Shown here: positions 53,825 to 64,000 of the stretch, piece after piece
Layout of the letters: the number at the start of each line of letters is the position of its first letter
How positions within the stretch are numbered: the stretch's first letter is position 1
NCBI GenBank assembly: GCA_024195585.1
Contig: SWBL01000296.1
Span: 1 to 64,000, forward strand
Length of the DNA: 64,000 bases
From: Aureobasidium sp. EXF-3400
Taxonomy: Eukaryota; Ascomycota; Dothideomycetes; Dothideales; Saccotheciaceae
Direction: 5' to 3'
Position numbers and translations under genes: made by a program
The notes under the pieces: model-generated
Seen by the model: only the letters and a program-made list of their open reading frames with translations
Databases searched by the model: none
What the model was told of the DNA's origin: nothing

Positions 53825-56011
53825 CTATCGTCCTCCCCATGCACTTCTCTCGTCGTTAAAGCTGCCGTACTCAGGTGCTGGCGATGTGACATTGCTTCCA
53901 TGTTCGCGAGCTTCCCATGGTTGGTCATGACCGAGCTCGTCCTGAGGTTCCTGGTCTTCTTCATCATCATCACCTATTTCGAATGGTTGATCCAAGTTGT
54001 GTCCCTCATCCTCATCGACGTGGTCAACACGATCTGGGTTGTATCCTTCTCTCACCTCTTCCGCAGCGCCCTCGTCGTCGGGATATGTCTTGCTAGAGCT
54101 TTGTCAGTCTTGGGTCAAATATATACAGCCTGCATGTGACTTACACGAAATGCTTTTGCTCAATCTCGTTCCATCCGGGTCCACCTTCTTTACGAGCTCT
54201 GACACGCTCAATCTCTTCTGCTTGGTGATCTTCCACAATCAGGTCAACCAGCTGGCTGTTGTGTGATTCCACCGTCGCAGCCGACTCTGATGATTCGTGT
54301 CGAAGCAGACTGCCAATGACCGGTATCGACGACTTGGCCTTGGAGCGACTGCTGCTAGCACTGTCGCGGTGTTTATTCTGGCGAGTGTTCTCCTGGATGC
54401 CGTGGATCTTACTTTTGCGTCTTTCTCGGTAGTTCTTGCTACCTGGTTGCAATAGTTGACGGTTGGTCGAAGCAGTAATGATATCCGGCTCGGCGCGCAG
54501 TCTATCTTCACTGTTGGCGTAGTGTGTGTTGATGACGGGATAGTTCCAATCTCCAAACTCCAAAGCTCTCGCACTACTGTAGAGTTGCTCCTCTTCGGCG
54601 TCCAGTTCAGGCTCTTCTGTAGGTGACTGTGCACCATATCTGAAGGATCCATGCGGCGAAGGAGACTTAGCACCACCGCCAGGACTCATGGTTCGCGCAC
54701 GACTGTTGCCACCCAACAAAGGAGTTTTCGAATCGGCATGACCCCTTTCTGGCAGCCAATATTTGCCCTTGCCTCCTCTTCCGTATCGCATACCCTCTCT
54801 CATTCGTGCGACACGAGATGCGGAATCTTCATGGGCAATGACGTTGTCTTCAGCATCAAAGTATCGGTATTCGTACTTGGTCCCGTAGAAAGTCTCCTTG
54901 GCATCTTCAATGAGATCGCGAGGACCGAATGCATCTCTCAAAGCAAACTTGACAGGCATGCGGGCATCCGAGATGGTTCGGTCGGCATAATCGTGCCAGG
55001 AAAAGGCATACCAATGTGCTATGGCAAAGATGGGCATCTCGAAACAAATGGCGGCATCCTGAATGGCAGCGGCAACATTATCTGCCGAGTAATCCGAGTT
55101 GATATCCGGGATGGCTCCTAACCAGACGAGAATCGAGAGGAAGAAACCTTGCCAGTAAGAGGCAAAGATGATGCCCTTGATGCACAAGAACTTAGGCATG
55201 GGGCGGAAAGGCTTGAGATCCTGCGACATGCATACCCAGAACAAAGCAAGAGCATACAGACTCAGAGTGATACTGACGTTGTATATAATACCACTCCACA
55301 GGTAACCTGACGTGACACCAATGTAACCTTCTTGGTAGGTGTCGGTAGCCTTCATGATGATGGTCGCGGTGGCAAGTACGGGTTTGATCCAAGCGTATTG
55401 CAAGATGCCGCGCTTAATGGTGAGAAAGGTATGAGGGTCGGAGATGTCAACCTTGGGGAGACAATGGTTCATGGGCCATAGATGCGAGACGGGTGCTCGA
55501 CCGTGCATCATGATGATAAGGGATCTTTCACCGCCGAGGAAGTTGATCAGGAGTTGGAAAAATGCGTAGAGGGTGAAGGCTTCGTAGACATCGCGGAAGG
55601 GACCAATCCAGAAGGCGGCTCTGAGGGAGACGAGACTCGCCCATGACGAGGCCGAGTAGATGGGCACCCTAAAAGAGGTGAGCAAAGAGAAGACAGAAGC
55701 AGGTTACGGGACGACAAACATGATCAGGATGCGAATAACATAGCGCTGTAGGAGCGGCTTGCGATAATTTTTGCTAGACGAGTCAGGACTAAGTTGCGGC
55801 CAGGGCTGTTTGCGATAAGGCATACCTTTGAAGCCATGTTGATCTGAGAATGTGGAGTCAGTGGTTGAACGAAGTAGTAGGGCCGGCATGGACACATGAC
55901 GGGCGGGCAGACATACAGGAAGGTCAAGATTGTAGCGACCAGGGCAGCAACACCAGCAACGATGGTGACGGCGCGGGCAAACCGACTACCAGTACCTCCG
56001 GAGCTTGACAT
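53825..56011 (-). CDS. TMEM184/LAZ1-like (DUF300, Ost-alpha family) seven-helix membrane protein
   Basis: Five exons keep frame and give 652 residues: 56011-55917, 55843-55826 (18 nt), 55773-55720, 55668-54145 and 54092-53825. The joined N-terminal part reads ILTFLSTWLQ, SKNYRKPLLQRYVIRILIM and then VPIYSASSWASL, the strong signature of this family. To obtain ILIMVPIY the third intron must use a GTTTGT donor. Family motifs continue with FLGGERSLIIMMHGR, KRGILQYAWIKP and MPIFAIAHWYAFSW. Seven hydrophobic helices occupy residues 15 to about 320. The tail is long, hydrophilic and acidic. Plant LAZ1 and yeast relatives are linked to vacuole integrity; animal Ost-alpha moves steroids. The substrate here is unknown. 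Confidence 0.88.
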
Positions 56012-56503
56012 GGTGAAGACGGGAGCGAACGAAGTTGCACGTGTATTGTGCTCCGTATTTGACGACTCTATACGGACATGCAGAACATTGCTGCGAGCTG
56101 GTGGGCGAAATAGTCAGGCAGATGCAGGTATGGAATATGCGTGCCTGGACACACCGACCGTCATGCAAACGTTGAAAGCCAAACCAACTTCCCGTGGGGA
56201 AATGATGCGCGTGCTCGAGGACCTCTCAGGGCTGTTGACTGTTGCTATCAAGATGTCAACGAACCCTGAAGCCATCAAGCTTTCCACAGAGAGTGGCGCT
56301 GTCTTGATGGCAACAGATGCTGACGAGATCGCGGATCATGACGCCGATGGTCATCTTGGCATGCGCGTCGCGGGTGCCTTCCCCATTATTCATTTCGGTC
56401 TCGGCCAGACTGAAACACGAAGCAACGAACAGCAACGCGATTCCCCTTGACCGAATGTCTCTCGCAGGCGCATCATGATCGTCCGGTATCTCGTTGAGCG
56501 AAC
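56012..56503. promoter_or_regulatory. Shared divergent promoter, LAZ1-like / CSF1
   Basis: 492 bp between outward-facing start codons. An open frame crosses it on the plus strand but without family features. No specific sites were assigned. Confidence 0.45.
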
Positions 56504-59500
56504 ATGGCAAGCAATGGCCTTACCGCGACGCCCTTGGGCCAGCAAGGAGGCTTCAACTGGCTCTTTCTTGTCGACTTGATCGTCTGTGGCATCCTGGCTC
56601 TCTTCTTCATCTTTTACTTCAATCGGACTGTTTCGACCATCGTCTCGTATGCAATCCGCGCCTGGACCTGGCATAAATATCGCGCCTATATCGACATCAC
56701 TTCATTCCAGCTCTCACTCTTAGGAGGCCGCCTCTTCTTCAAATCCATCCGATACCATGGCCACAACCAAACTGTCTTCGTCCACGATGGCAACATCACC
56801 TGGCGATACTGGCTGCGCCAGGTACAAGAGCCTCTGATAATGCAGAAAGTCTCTCAGCGTCACGACGACTCCGACTCCAATCAATCTCCTTCCGATGCAT
56901 CCAACGAAAAGGCCAGACCGAGAAGTAAGAGCGTGGGAAGGGCTGAAGCCGCAGATACAAATCGCCCACGGAACCTACCCTGTCGCATACTCGTCAAGGT
57001 CAAGGGTGTCGAGGCCTTCTTGTACAACCAGAGTCCTGTCTACGACAACATTATCGCCAATCTCCAGAACCAGGCCCGCACAAAGGATCCCAATGTTCCG
57101 AGCGCAGACATACCCGCGCAAAACTCGTCAAAGGAGACGGTTCCACCAGATGTCTTGGATCGCCAGCAAACAGCGACTAGCGTTGATGGGTCTGTTCTGG
57201 CTGAGACCGCAAGTAGGACCACAACCAGAACCGCAACACACGAGACTGCCATTCCAGCCTTCTTGAGAATGTTCCCTATCCAAGTCGAATGCAAAAAAGC
57301 CGCTGCTGCCGTCGGCAATGACTTCACTCAGAGCATCCTCACTGCTAAGCTAGAAAATGCAAGTGGAAGAATCGATGCTGATGAGGCCGGTTCTCTGGAT
57401 CTGTACAAGCTGATGTTCGACTTTGATTTCCACGACATCAATGTCGCCCTCAAGCCAAATACCGATTATCGCATGTCCCAAATGCAGGCGGCTGCGCGCC
57501 TGGACAAGGATGAAGATCCTAAAGCGAAGAAGGGACGTGGCATTTTTGGCCTTCATCCGATCCGTCGAGCTGGTAAGATTCTGCAAAGCCTACTGCATGC
57601 AATCGTGTGGCTCTTTACTTGGCGTCGCAGTTCCAAACGCTCTGTTAGGACTGCGTCACTTCTCAGTGAAGATGAGAGTCTCGGTGAAGAATCCGCGAAA
57701 CTGCCAGGCGCAGCACAATGGCAAGGTCTGGCCCGCTACCTGGATGAAACGAGTAATGAACATAACGAATGGGATAATGTTGAGTACGCCAGATTCTCCA
57801 ATATCGCAGATGTGAAAAAGGCGAGCATGAACTTCTACTGGGACGTTCCAGGGACCGTTTCAAAATCCGATTTCGCTGGTCAAACTAGCTTCTCAGATGA
57901 ACTCAATGGCCCGTCAGCACCAGAGTATGGCTTGAATCTGTCAGTTGACGGTGCCGTGATCAACTACGGTCCATGGGCTGACAGGCAACGAATCACGTTG
58001 CAAAACGTTTTCTTTCCCGCTTCGTACCATGATGCCGTGCCTGCACAGCGCCTTACTGTTGACCAGAATAGGGTTGCGACCGTATTCAAGCTCTTTTTCT
58101 GCTTGGAGAGTGAAATCACTCTTCGTATTCCGACTCGTGAGGCATCGAAAGACTGGAAATGGCAGGGTCGTGCTGAAGGACACAAGGCACAAAAGACTTC
58201 TGAGACTGGAGTTCGCAAACGACGCGGCAAAGGAACAAAAAAGTGGTTTAAGAAAGAGCAACAGTCCACTGGTGCTGATATACGTCCCTTTGGCTGGCTT
58301 GACGTAAAGGTCGCTGCCGATACCACCATCAACTATGCGATGGACATGTACGCACGCCATGATGGCTTCCACAACACCTTGAGTCTCGATGTCAAGGGCA
58401 CCGAGATATCTTCCAGCGTCAACCATGCCATGTTGTGGAAAGCGGGCAACCTATTGCTGGAAGGTGACCTTTCAAACCCTCTGAAATGGAACGCTCTTCG
58501 TAAATGGTTGTTCAAGATCCATTGCGACGGCCTCGATCTATACATACTGCGCGACCACTTGTTTCTGTTGACTGATCTGATCGCTGATTGGGGCATGGGA
58601 CCACCGCCCGACTTCTACACATTCGTCCCATTCATGTACTCTCTGGACATCAACTTCAAGAACTTCAAGTTGTTTCTCAACGCAAATGATGCCAACATTG
58701 TCAACGATCCATCGGATCTCGAAGACAACAACTTCCTTATTCTTGGCGGCGAGGAGCTACATGCTACGCTAGAGATACCAATCGATCAATATAGGCCGGC
58801 TCAAAATTCAATCAAGTTTGATGTACTTGCCAAGGACCTGTCTCTGGACATCAGCAACCCTCCTCGTATCACATTGCATAGTCTTCTGCGGCAGAAGCGA
58901 CTGGGAACCTTGAAGAAGTTGACCTTGGGCGGCAGCCACACATTGTTCGTCGAACAAGCGCCAGGTTTAGTAGACATGTTGCAGATGGACATATGCGGGA
59001 CCGACTTGGAACTCCAAGCTTTTGGCTACCTGGTACGCATGTTTATCAATGTGAAAGAGAATTACTTTGGAGAATTTCTGCATTTCAAGACGCTTGAGGA
59101 ATATCAGAACGCTGGAGCAGATGCTGCGAATGCCGAGACCAACATGGTCGGCAGATTCGCTTTCAGGCCTGCCAACGATCTGGATGTCGTTCTTTGCATC
59201 ACTGCTGAGCATCCTATTATCATGCTACCAGCGAATCTCTACTCGGCAGAGACTTACATCAGACTCGAACTACCTGTGGCCTCGATGGATCTCCGAGTTG
59301 CCAACTACTACCTCGATCTTGCAGTTGATGTTAGTCCAGTGTCTGTGTCTTGGTCGGGCATTCCCAATGACGAGGACGGATTCGATGATTCGTCGCCCCA
59401 GATCATGCTCGAGAGCGCAAGTGTTACTGGTCATCGCCTGTTTGGTCTTCCACCAACTGAACCCGCTTATGTCTCAAACTGGGACGTCACTCTTGGGAAC

Positions 59501-62500
59501 GTGTCAGGAGAATTCACACTCGACTTTATACAGCATCTAGCCAAGGCCGGACGAGCAGTGGCCTTTGCGCTCGACGACTTCGAGAATGCTTTGCCTCTGG
59601 CACAAACTGCGGAGATACCAGAAGCAGTCTTTTTACGCCTCAAGACAGGTTCCATATGTCTTTGGCTAAACGAAGGCAAGTCCGCCATACGTCTATACTC
59701 AGAGCCTGTTACTCTCAATCAGAATGATCGCGCCGACGGTCTTTTTTCGTCTCGCTTGCATCTTCACATCCCGAACATTACCGCAACATGCGTTGACTCA
59801 AATTCAATAGCCCACCGTGGGTCTCGTGGTGATGTGCAGCCAGCAAAGTGTATTGCATTCGTTCAAACGAGCCTCGATATGTCAATGGTGCAAAGAAAGG
59901 CGCACTTCAACGCGGAGCGTGAGAAGCAACAAACTCACATGCGCCAACAAGATGTGAGGACTGGCAGAGCAAAATTCCTGATAGCGCAAAACGGATCAGG
60001 GGCCGATCAAGATGGAGCGGACCACGAGGAAGAAGAGAACTTGCCAGATCCACCTTCTATGGCGCTACCCAAACTTCCAGATCCCCTTCGAAAAGGTCCT
60101 CTGAAAATGGGCCTTGCAGCAGATGGCTCTATCAAGTCATCCTTACACTCAGGCTCCTCTGTAAATCGAACCTCCACTCGCAAGGCTCTTCCAAAGGGAG
60201 ACCTCGATGATGTGGGACACTCGCGGCCTGCAATGTACTATGCCAACTCTGCAGCTTCCCAGCCTTTAGGGACTATGGGTTTATGGAGTCCATTCTCTGT
60301 CCCGGATCCTCACAACCTTGATATCGCTGCGGACCTGAGCAAGGTACCCCAATTTTCGACGGTAGTTGATGAAGCCGACGACATCTCCGAATCCTCCTCG
60401 CAGAGCGACTTGAGTATCAATCTGGATCAGGATGGAGACTTGGACCAACAGACTTTCATGATTCGCATGGTTCCTGGCATACGAATCTACGTTGAGCCTC
60501 GCATAAGCGAGACGATCGTGAACATAGTCACCGCTCTGCAGCCGAAGCGCTCCGAGGATGTGATTGATACTTTCCAGATGGACGTGATGGGCAAAGTACA
60601 ACAAGTGCAGGACCAAAAGAAGAGTCGCCGTGGTATTGTCGAGCTGAACTTGATCGTGCCTAGCATCGATGCTAGACTTTTCAACGACCAGAAGCTTGAC
60701 ACGAGTCGAATCACAGCCGTGCCGGTACAAGATCAGCTGGATGTTGGCTTGAGTCACCTTAGCTTGACGCTTCGATTCAAGCCCATTCCTGATACCGAGA
60801 GCGGGACTGCGCTGACCATGCATTTGACTTTGGAGTCAGCACTCGCCAAATTCTCCAATCCGTTGGAGAAGAGTAAAACGTCTGATTATGCAATTCGTCT
60901 TGGCTTTGATGATGTGCTGATTTGGATGATTTTGTCCAAATCGAAATCTGTACACGTCTCATTCCAAGATCTACTGGGTGTGGTCTCCGGTAGCCAAGCA
61001 GACTACCTTGCATCTGTGTTCTCTCGCTATGCAGCCATAGGTGCCAAGATCCAGAAACAAGCTGACGCTGTCGAGATTGGCTCCAAGGCGCGGCTGAGAA
61101 ACCTGACAGACTATCTTACTGAGCATGCCGATGTCTCCACCGATCCACCATACCTTTCGCGTATGACCTACGTTCTTCGCGCCTTCCCGGATCATTTCCG
61201 CAATCAAGAATCATGGAAGATTGTTGCTCGATTCCGGCACATATACGAGTGTTTGTCGGATGAGAGTCACGTTGATCTGGAACAACAGCTTGCCGATGGT
61301 ATTGACACACTGAAAAAGACATCATCCATTCTCGAAACATGGGCAGCCTGGTGCAGCTGGGACATTCCAAACGTAGAGCAGACCCAAGTCTTCAAACTCC
61401 TCTTGGGTGATGTTGAAGCCAAGATTCCCGAGGAAGACATCGAGCCGCTTGACCTCACGTTGCGTGCTGGAGTCGTGCGTATAGCTGTCGAATCAGGGAA
61501 AGCATCCAGTGAGATCTCGCTTGGTAGTCTTTCGATTGGTGTTACTGTCATACCTCCAAGTCTGCCTTCTGGACTTATGCTGGTGGAAGAGAATTTGAGA
61601 TCGAAAACTGTATTCCAAGCCCATACCGCAGCATCAGTGCTTCGACTAAATTGGGATATCTTGGAGCAGGTGGATGCGTTCATTGACATCTACTTCGAGC
61701 AAGTCAGTCATACGCTCGACGCTCTGCCAGACCCGCCAGAGAAGGAAGCATTGGAAGATCTCACATTTAGACAAGACTTCCATGTCGTCTTATCTACTGA
61801 CGAAGGCAGTATTGAGTTGAACACAATCAACTTGAGACATGTTTCCACGTGCAACAACCTCAAGCTGTCACTGATAGGGTCTGATAAGGCTTCTCAGGAT
61901 TATGGCGAATGCATCAGTCTGCTCATCTCCGCAAGGAAGGCATTCACCGAGTTACATAGTGCAGAGCAAAGGATTTGGCGTACAGATTTGGGGTCACCGA
62001 GCATCTATATCGATGTAAAACAAACAATCCGAGAATTCACAACCGCCATCAATGTCGGAGGCTCGTACGAGCAGCTACATATCTCCCTCGAACAAGAGGC
62101 ATTAGGACTGCTTGAGGTTGTTGACCGTTTATTGGTCGACGAAGTAGCATACATCCAACGCTTCCAAAAACACATACAGAAGGAGCAGAAGAAGAGCGTC
62201 GCCACTCGAGGTGCATCCAAGCCAGAGCGCGAGTTGAAGTTGAATGTGGCTTTCTTGGCCGGCTCGTTTTCCCTCAATGTCGCGTTGCTCAAAGCACTCA
62301 ATCTCTCGGTAAAAGGCGACACAGCAAACCTTCGCGTGCGACCCACTTCTGGGGCTAGCACTGCATGGTCCGTTGAGCTTCACCTTGGAACCATGGAGCA
62401 AGCTTTGGTGCGCAAAGAGGAAGGGTCGAAGAAGCAAAGAGCCGTCTTCCATACTCCACCAGCCAGCAGTACGCTTAACCTCGAGTTAACAGAGAAACAA

Positions 62501-64000
62501 ATCAACATTAGCTTCACGGGCATCATGGAAGAAGTGATGTTAGAAGCATCTGCTGTTCAAAGCGTCTTATCAATCCTGAACAGACCTGAAGTGCAAGGCG
62601 TGCTCGAGACCATCAGAGACCAAGTATCAGATTTGCGCAAGAGAGTGGAGAAGACCTTGGCACCAGATAAGAAGGAGGTCAAGCCTAAGACTGTGGACGA
62701 AGAGTCTCGATTGATTGTTTACGATGTCAACACGGCTCTGGCCGGCTTCAAGGTCGTTGCAATTGCTCCTGTACTAACAGCTGGCAAGGCTCGTGCCGAG
62801 TTAACGTTCGGTCTTGGAGCTGTACAGGCAGCAGTGACGAACAAGACTCGCAAAGCGAGTGACTCTTTCCCGGATATACGCGGCAAGATTCAGGATATTG
62901 GTGCCGTCTTGACTCTGATAGAGGACGGCAAGCGTCGGCCTTGCGGTCATGTTTCTGTCAGTGTCGCAGTGGATTGCTGCACTCAAGAACCTGCAACAGG
63001 ACCTCTTACCCGGGATATCAAAGCACGCAGTGAGTCTTTCGACGTGTTCGTGTACGCTGACACAGCGTCGACGGTCGTGGATATTGTGACGCATGTGCAC
63101 CGTAAGATCCTAGATCTTGACCTCTCAAAAGAGGTTGAGTATCTCAGAAGGCTAAGGCATTCTCGGGCGAAACGAAGAAAGTCGATTCCTCCACCTGCAC
63201 CTGACTCAATCAAAGAGGAAGAAGAAAATGCCGTGGTAGATGTGCCCTCCACCCGGCCCGCACTCCTCGACTTCTCGCTGGATCTGCGCAAGATTCGCAT
63301 TGTTTGGGTGGTCCTCAGAAATCGACTGGGCGGTGATCAGGAACCTCAAGATCTGGAAGTATCCTTCTCGCGCGTGCACCTCGCTATCCAGAAACTGAAC
63401 GAAGCCCGCCTGTCCATACAAGATCTGCAGGTCCAGGTTGTACCTAAGGAACATAAAGCCTTTGAGCGATCCGAGAACTCGGCTTTGCTGCCAGAAGTTG
63501 TCTTCACTGTTCGATATGAGAGTGGTAAAGATGGTGTTCGTATCGCATGTCAAGCTGCTGGTCAAGCCCTCGACATTCGCTTGGACTCGGGATTTGTCGT
63601 ACCTGTCAGCATGCTACAAAAGTCCATTTCGGCGGCCATTGATCAATACCGTGCTGCTAAGCTAAACTGGCAAGCTGATGCAACTCCAGACGACAACAAG
63701 ACCACGCCTAGAGCCAGTCCCTTTGGTGACAAGCGTCTGGCGTCTCTTCAGGCCGATGTCAACTTCAAAGGTGCCCTGTTCTACATACAGGGAGATGCAC
63801 CCAATCAAGTCGGTGCTGCTCTCCGACCTGCCCATGTTGATCTACCATACAAACGCAATCGCGCCAACAGCCATGCTTCACAGGATAACATTGCTACATC
63901 GTTACGAGCACCAGGCATTGCCATCAAGATCGAGTACTCGAATCTTCCTGAGAAAGAGCAGATACTCAATGGTGAGATCAAGGTGGATGCATCCAGCAAT
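56504..64000 (+). CDS. CSF1: Csf1/BLTP1-type bridge-like lipid transfer protein, 3' end beyond window
   Basis: The frame runs from ATG at 56504 to the last base, 2499 codons; I noticed no stop or intron. These proteins form long hydrophobic grooves that carry lipids between ER and other membranes. In yeast, Csf1 supports cold growth, lipid homeostasis and GPI-anchor synthesis. The N-terminus has one membrane anchor, FLVDLIVCGILALFFIFYF (about 20-38). It is followed by the family start ITSFQLSLLGGRLFFKSIRY and FVHDGNITWRYWLRQV. Later stretches of alternating hydrophobic beta strands (YSLDINFKNFKLFL, ASMDLRVANYYLDL) are typical of the repeating groove. Disordered insertions lie around residues 115-250 and 1120-1250. 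The full protein in other fungi is about 3000 residues or more, so the missing part is probably several hundred residues. The start was chosen as the first ATG giving the anchor. Confidence 0.93.
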   Translation, partial: MASNGLTATPLGQQGGFNWLFLVDLIVCGILALFFIFYFNRTVSTIVSYAIRAWTWHKYRAYIDITSFQLSLLGGRLFFKSIRYHGHNQTVFVHDGNITWRYWLRQVQEPLIMQKVSQRHDDSDSNQSPSDASNEKARPRSKSVGRAEAADTNRPRNLPCRILVKVKGVEAFLYNQSPVYDNIIANLQNQARTKDPNVPSADIPAQNSSKETVPPDVLDRQQTATSVDGSVLAETASRTTTRTATHETAIPAFLRMFPIQVECKKAAAAVGNDFTQSILTAKLENASGRIDADEAGSLDLYKLMFDFDFHDINVALKPNTDYRMSQMQAAARLDKDEDPKAKKGRGIFGLHPIRRAGKILQSLLHAIVWLFTWRRSSKRSVRTASLLSEDESLGEESAKLPGAAQWQGLARYLDETSNEHNEWDNVEYARFSNIADVKKASMNFYWDVPGTVSKSDFAGQTSFSDELNGPSAPEYGLNLSVDGAVINYGPWADRQRITLQNVFFPASYHDAVPAQRLTVDQNRVATVFKLFFCLESEITLRIPTREASKDWKWQGRAEGHKAQKTSETGVRKRRGKGTKKWFKKEQQSTGADIRPFGWLDVKVAADTTINYAMDMYARHDGFHNTLSLDVKGTEISSSVNHAMLWKAGNLLLEGDLSNPLKWNALRKWLFKIHCDGLDLYILRDHLFLLTDLIADWGMGPPPDFYTFVPFMYSLDINFKNFKLFLNANDANIVNDPSDLEDNNFLILGGEELHATLEIPIDQYRPAQNSIKFDVLAKDLSLDISNPPRITLHSLLRQKRLGTLKKLTLGGSHTLFVEQAPGLVDMLQMDICGTDLELQAFGYLVRMFINVKENYFGEFLHFKTLEEYQNAGADAANAETNMVGRFAFRPANDLDVVLCITAEHPIIMLPANLYSAETYIRLELPVASMDLRVANYYLDLAVDVSPVSVSWSGIPNDEDGFDDSSPQIMLESASVTGHRLFGLPPTEPAYVSNWDVTLGNVSGEFTLDFIQHLAKAGRAVAFALDDFENALPLAQTAEIPEAVFLRLKTGSICLWLNEGKSAIRLYSEPVTLNQNDRADGLFSSRLHLHIPNITATCVDSNSIAHRGSRGDVQPAKCIAFVQTSLDMSMVQRKAHFNAEREKQQTHMRQQDVRTGRAKFLIAQNGSGADQDGADHEEEENLPDPPSMALPKLPDPLRKGPLKMGLAADGSIKSSLHSGSSVNRTSTRKALPKGDLDDVGHSRPAMYYANSAASQPLGTMGLWSPFSVPDPHNLDIAADLSKVPQFSTVVDEADDISESSSQSDLSINLDQDGDLDQQTFMIRMVPGIRIYVEPRISETIVNIVTALQPKRSEDVIDTFQMDVMGKVQQVQDQKKSRRGIVELNLIVPSIDARLFNDQKLDTSRITAVPVQDQLDVGLSHLSLTLRFKPIPDTESGTALTMHLTLESALAKFSNPLEKSKTSDYAIRLGFDDVLIWMILSKSKSVHVSFQDLLGVVSGSQADYLASVFSRYAAIGAKIQKQADAVEIGSKARLRNLTDYLTEHADVSTDPPYLSRMTYVLRAFPDHFRNQESWKIVARFRHIYECLSDESHVDLEQQLADGIDTLKKTSSILETWAAWCSWDIPNVEQTQVFKLLLGDVEAKIPEEDIEPLDLTLRAGVVRIAVESGKASSEISLGSLSIGVTVIPPSLPSGLMLVEENLRSKTVFQAHTAASVLRLNWDILEQVDAFIDIYFEQVSHTLDALPDPPEKEALEDLTFRQDFHVVLSTDEGSIELNTINLRHVSTCNNLKLSLIGSDKASQDYGECISLLISARKAFTELHSAEQRIWRTDLGSPSIYIDVKQTIREFTTAINVGGSYEQLHISLEQEALGLLEVVDRLLVDEVAYIQRFQKHIQKEQKKSVATRGASKPERELKLNVAFLAGSFSLNVALLKALNLSVKGDTANLRVRPTSGASTAWSVELHLGTMEQALVRKEEGSKKQRAVFHTPPASSTLNLELTEKQINISFTGIMEEVMLEASAVQSVLSILNRPEVQGVLETIRDQVSDLRKRVEKTLAPDKKEVKPKTVDEESRLIVYDVNTALAGFKVVAIAPVLTAGKARAELTFGLGAVQAAVTNKTRKASDSFPDIRGKIQDIGAVLTLIEDGKRRPCGHVSVSVAVDCCTQEPATGPLTRDIKARSESFDVFVYADTASTVVDIVTHVHRKILDLDLSKEVEYLRRLRHSRAKRRKSIPPPAPDSIKEEEENAVVDVPSTRPALLDFSLDLRKIRIVWVVLRNRLGGDQEPQDLEVSFSRVHLAIQKLNEARLSIQDLQVQVVPKEHKAFERSENSALLPEVVFTVRYESGKDGVRIACQAAGQALDIRLDSGFVVPVSMLQKSISAAIDQYRAAKLNWQADATPDDNKTTPRASPFGDKRLASLQADVNFKGALFYIQGDAPNQVGAALRPAHVDLPYKRNRANSHASQDNIATSLRAPGIAIKIEYSNLPEKEQILNGEIKVDASSN

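Noticed and set aside
55704..55719. Alternative donor GTAACC for intron 3 of the LAZ1-like gene.
   Set aside because: It keeps frame but inserts FVVP before VPIYSASS, breaking the conserved ILIMVPIY; the GTTTGT donor fits the family better.

Overview
The window looks like a chromosomal segment of a filamentous ascomycete (Pezizomycotina, possibly Dothideomycetes; the class is a guess). Genes are monocistronic on both strands. Introns are mostly 50-70 nt with GT/AG ends and CTAAC or CTGAC branch sites close to the acceptor. The gene set is fungal: an FlbD-like Myb regulator, MTC6, a hybrid histidine kinase, and a core SNARE and ribosomal complement. No bacterial operons, CRISPR arrays, rRNA or convincing tRNA genes were seen.

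Layout. 0-5.5 kb: 5' end of eEF2 (minus, runs off the left edge), a Ser-rich unknown protein (minus) and a Lys-rich repeat protein (minus). 5.8-13 kb: mitochondrial tyrosyl-tRNA synthetase (plus), a zinc finger/RRM/DEDDh exonuclease (plus) and a membrane-anchored UIM protein (minus). 13.4-20.2 kb: MFS transporter (minus), Serinc/TMS1 (plus), SEC62 (minus) and RPL12/uL11 (plus). 21.9-26.4 kb: a 1500-residue OGT-type glycosyltransferase (plus). 26.4-34.5 kb: an 8.1 kb stretch without a recognisable gene; its left part carries four decayed copies of one repeat. 34.5-42 kb: FlbD-like Myb protein (plus), a 2.85 kb gap, MTC6 (plus) and L-2-hydroxyglutarate dehydrogenase (minus). 42.8-53.4 kb: an unknown multi-spanning membrane protein (minus), mitochondrial adrenodoxin/ferredoxin reductase (plus), a seven-exon hybrid histidine kinase (minus), the SNARE BOS1 (minus) and SNU13 (plus). 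53.8-64 kb: a TMEM184/LAZ1-like membrane protein (minus) and a CSF1/BLTP1-type bridge lipid transfer protein (plus, at least 2499 codons, runs off the right edge).

The genes do not form one pathway. Many act in the endomembrane system (SEC62, BOS1, Serinc, MTC6, the LAZ1-like protein, CSF1), in translation (eEF2, RPL12, MSY1), in RNA processing (SNU13, the exonuclease) or in mitochondrial redox metabolism (L2HGDH, ARH1). Several neighbours are divergent pairs that share 250-500 bp of promoter.

I found no convincing new multi-gene system. The most useful observations are gene models that simple ORF reading would miss: BOS1 with its start codon alone in exon 1, 10-, 16- and 18-nt microexons, and the unbroken CSF1 frame. 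Also notable are the decayed repeat array in the gene-poor block and a few unexplained open frames.
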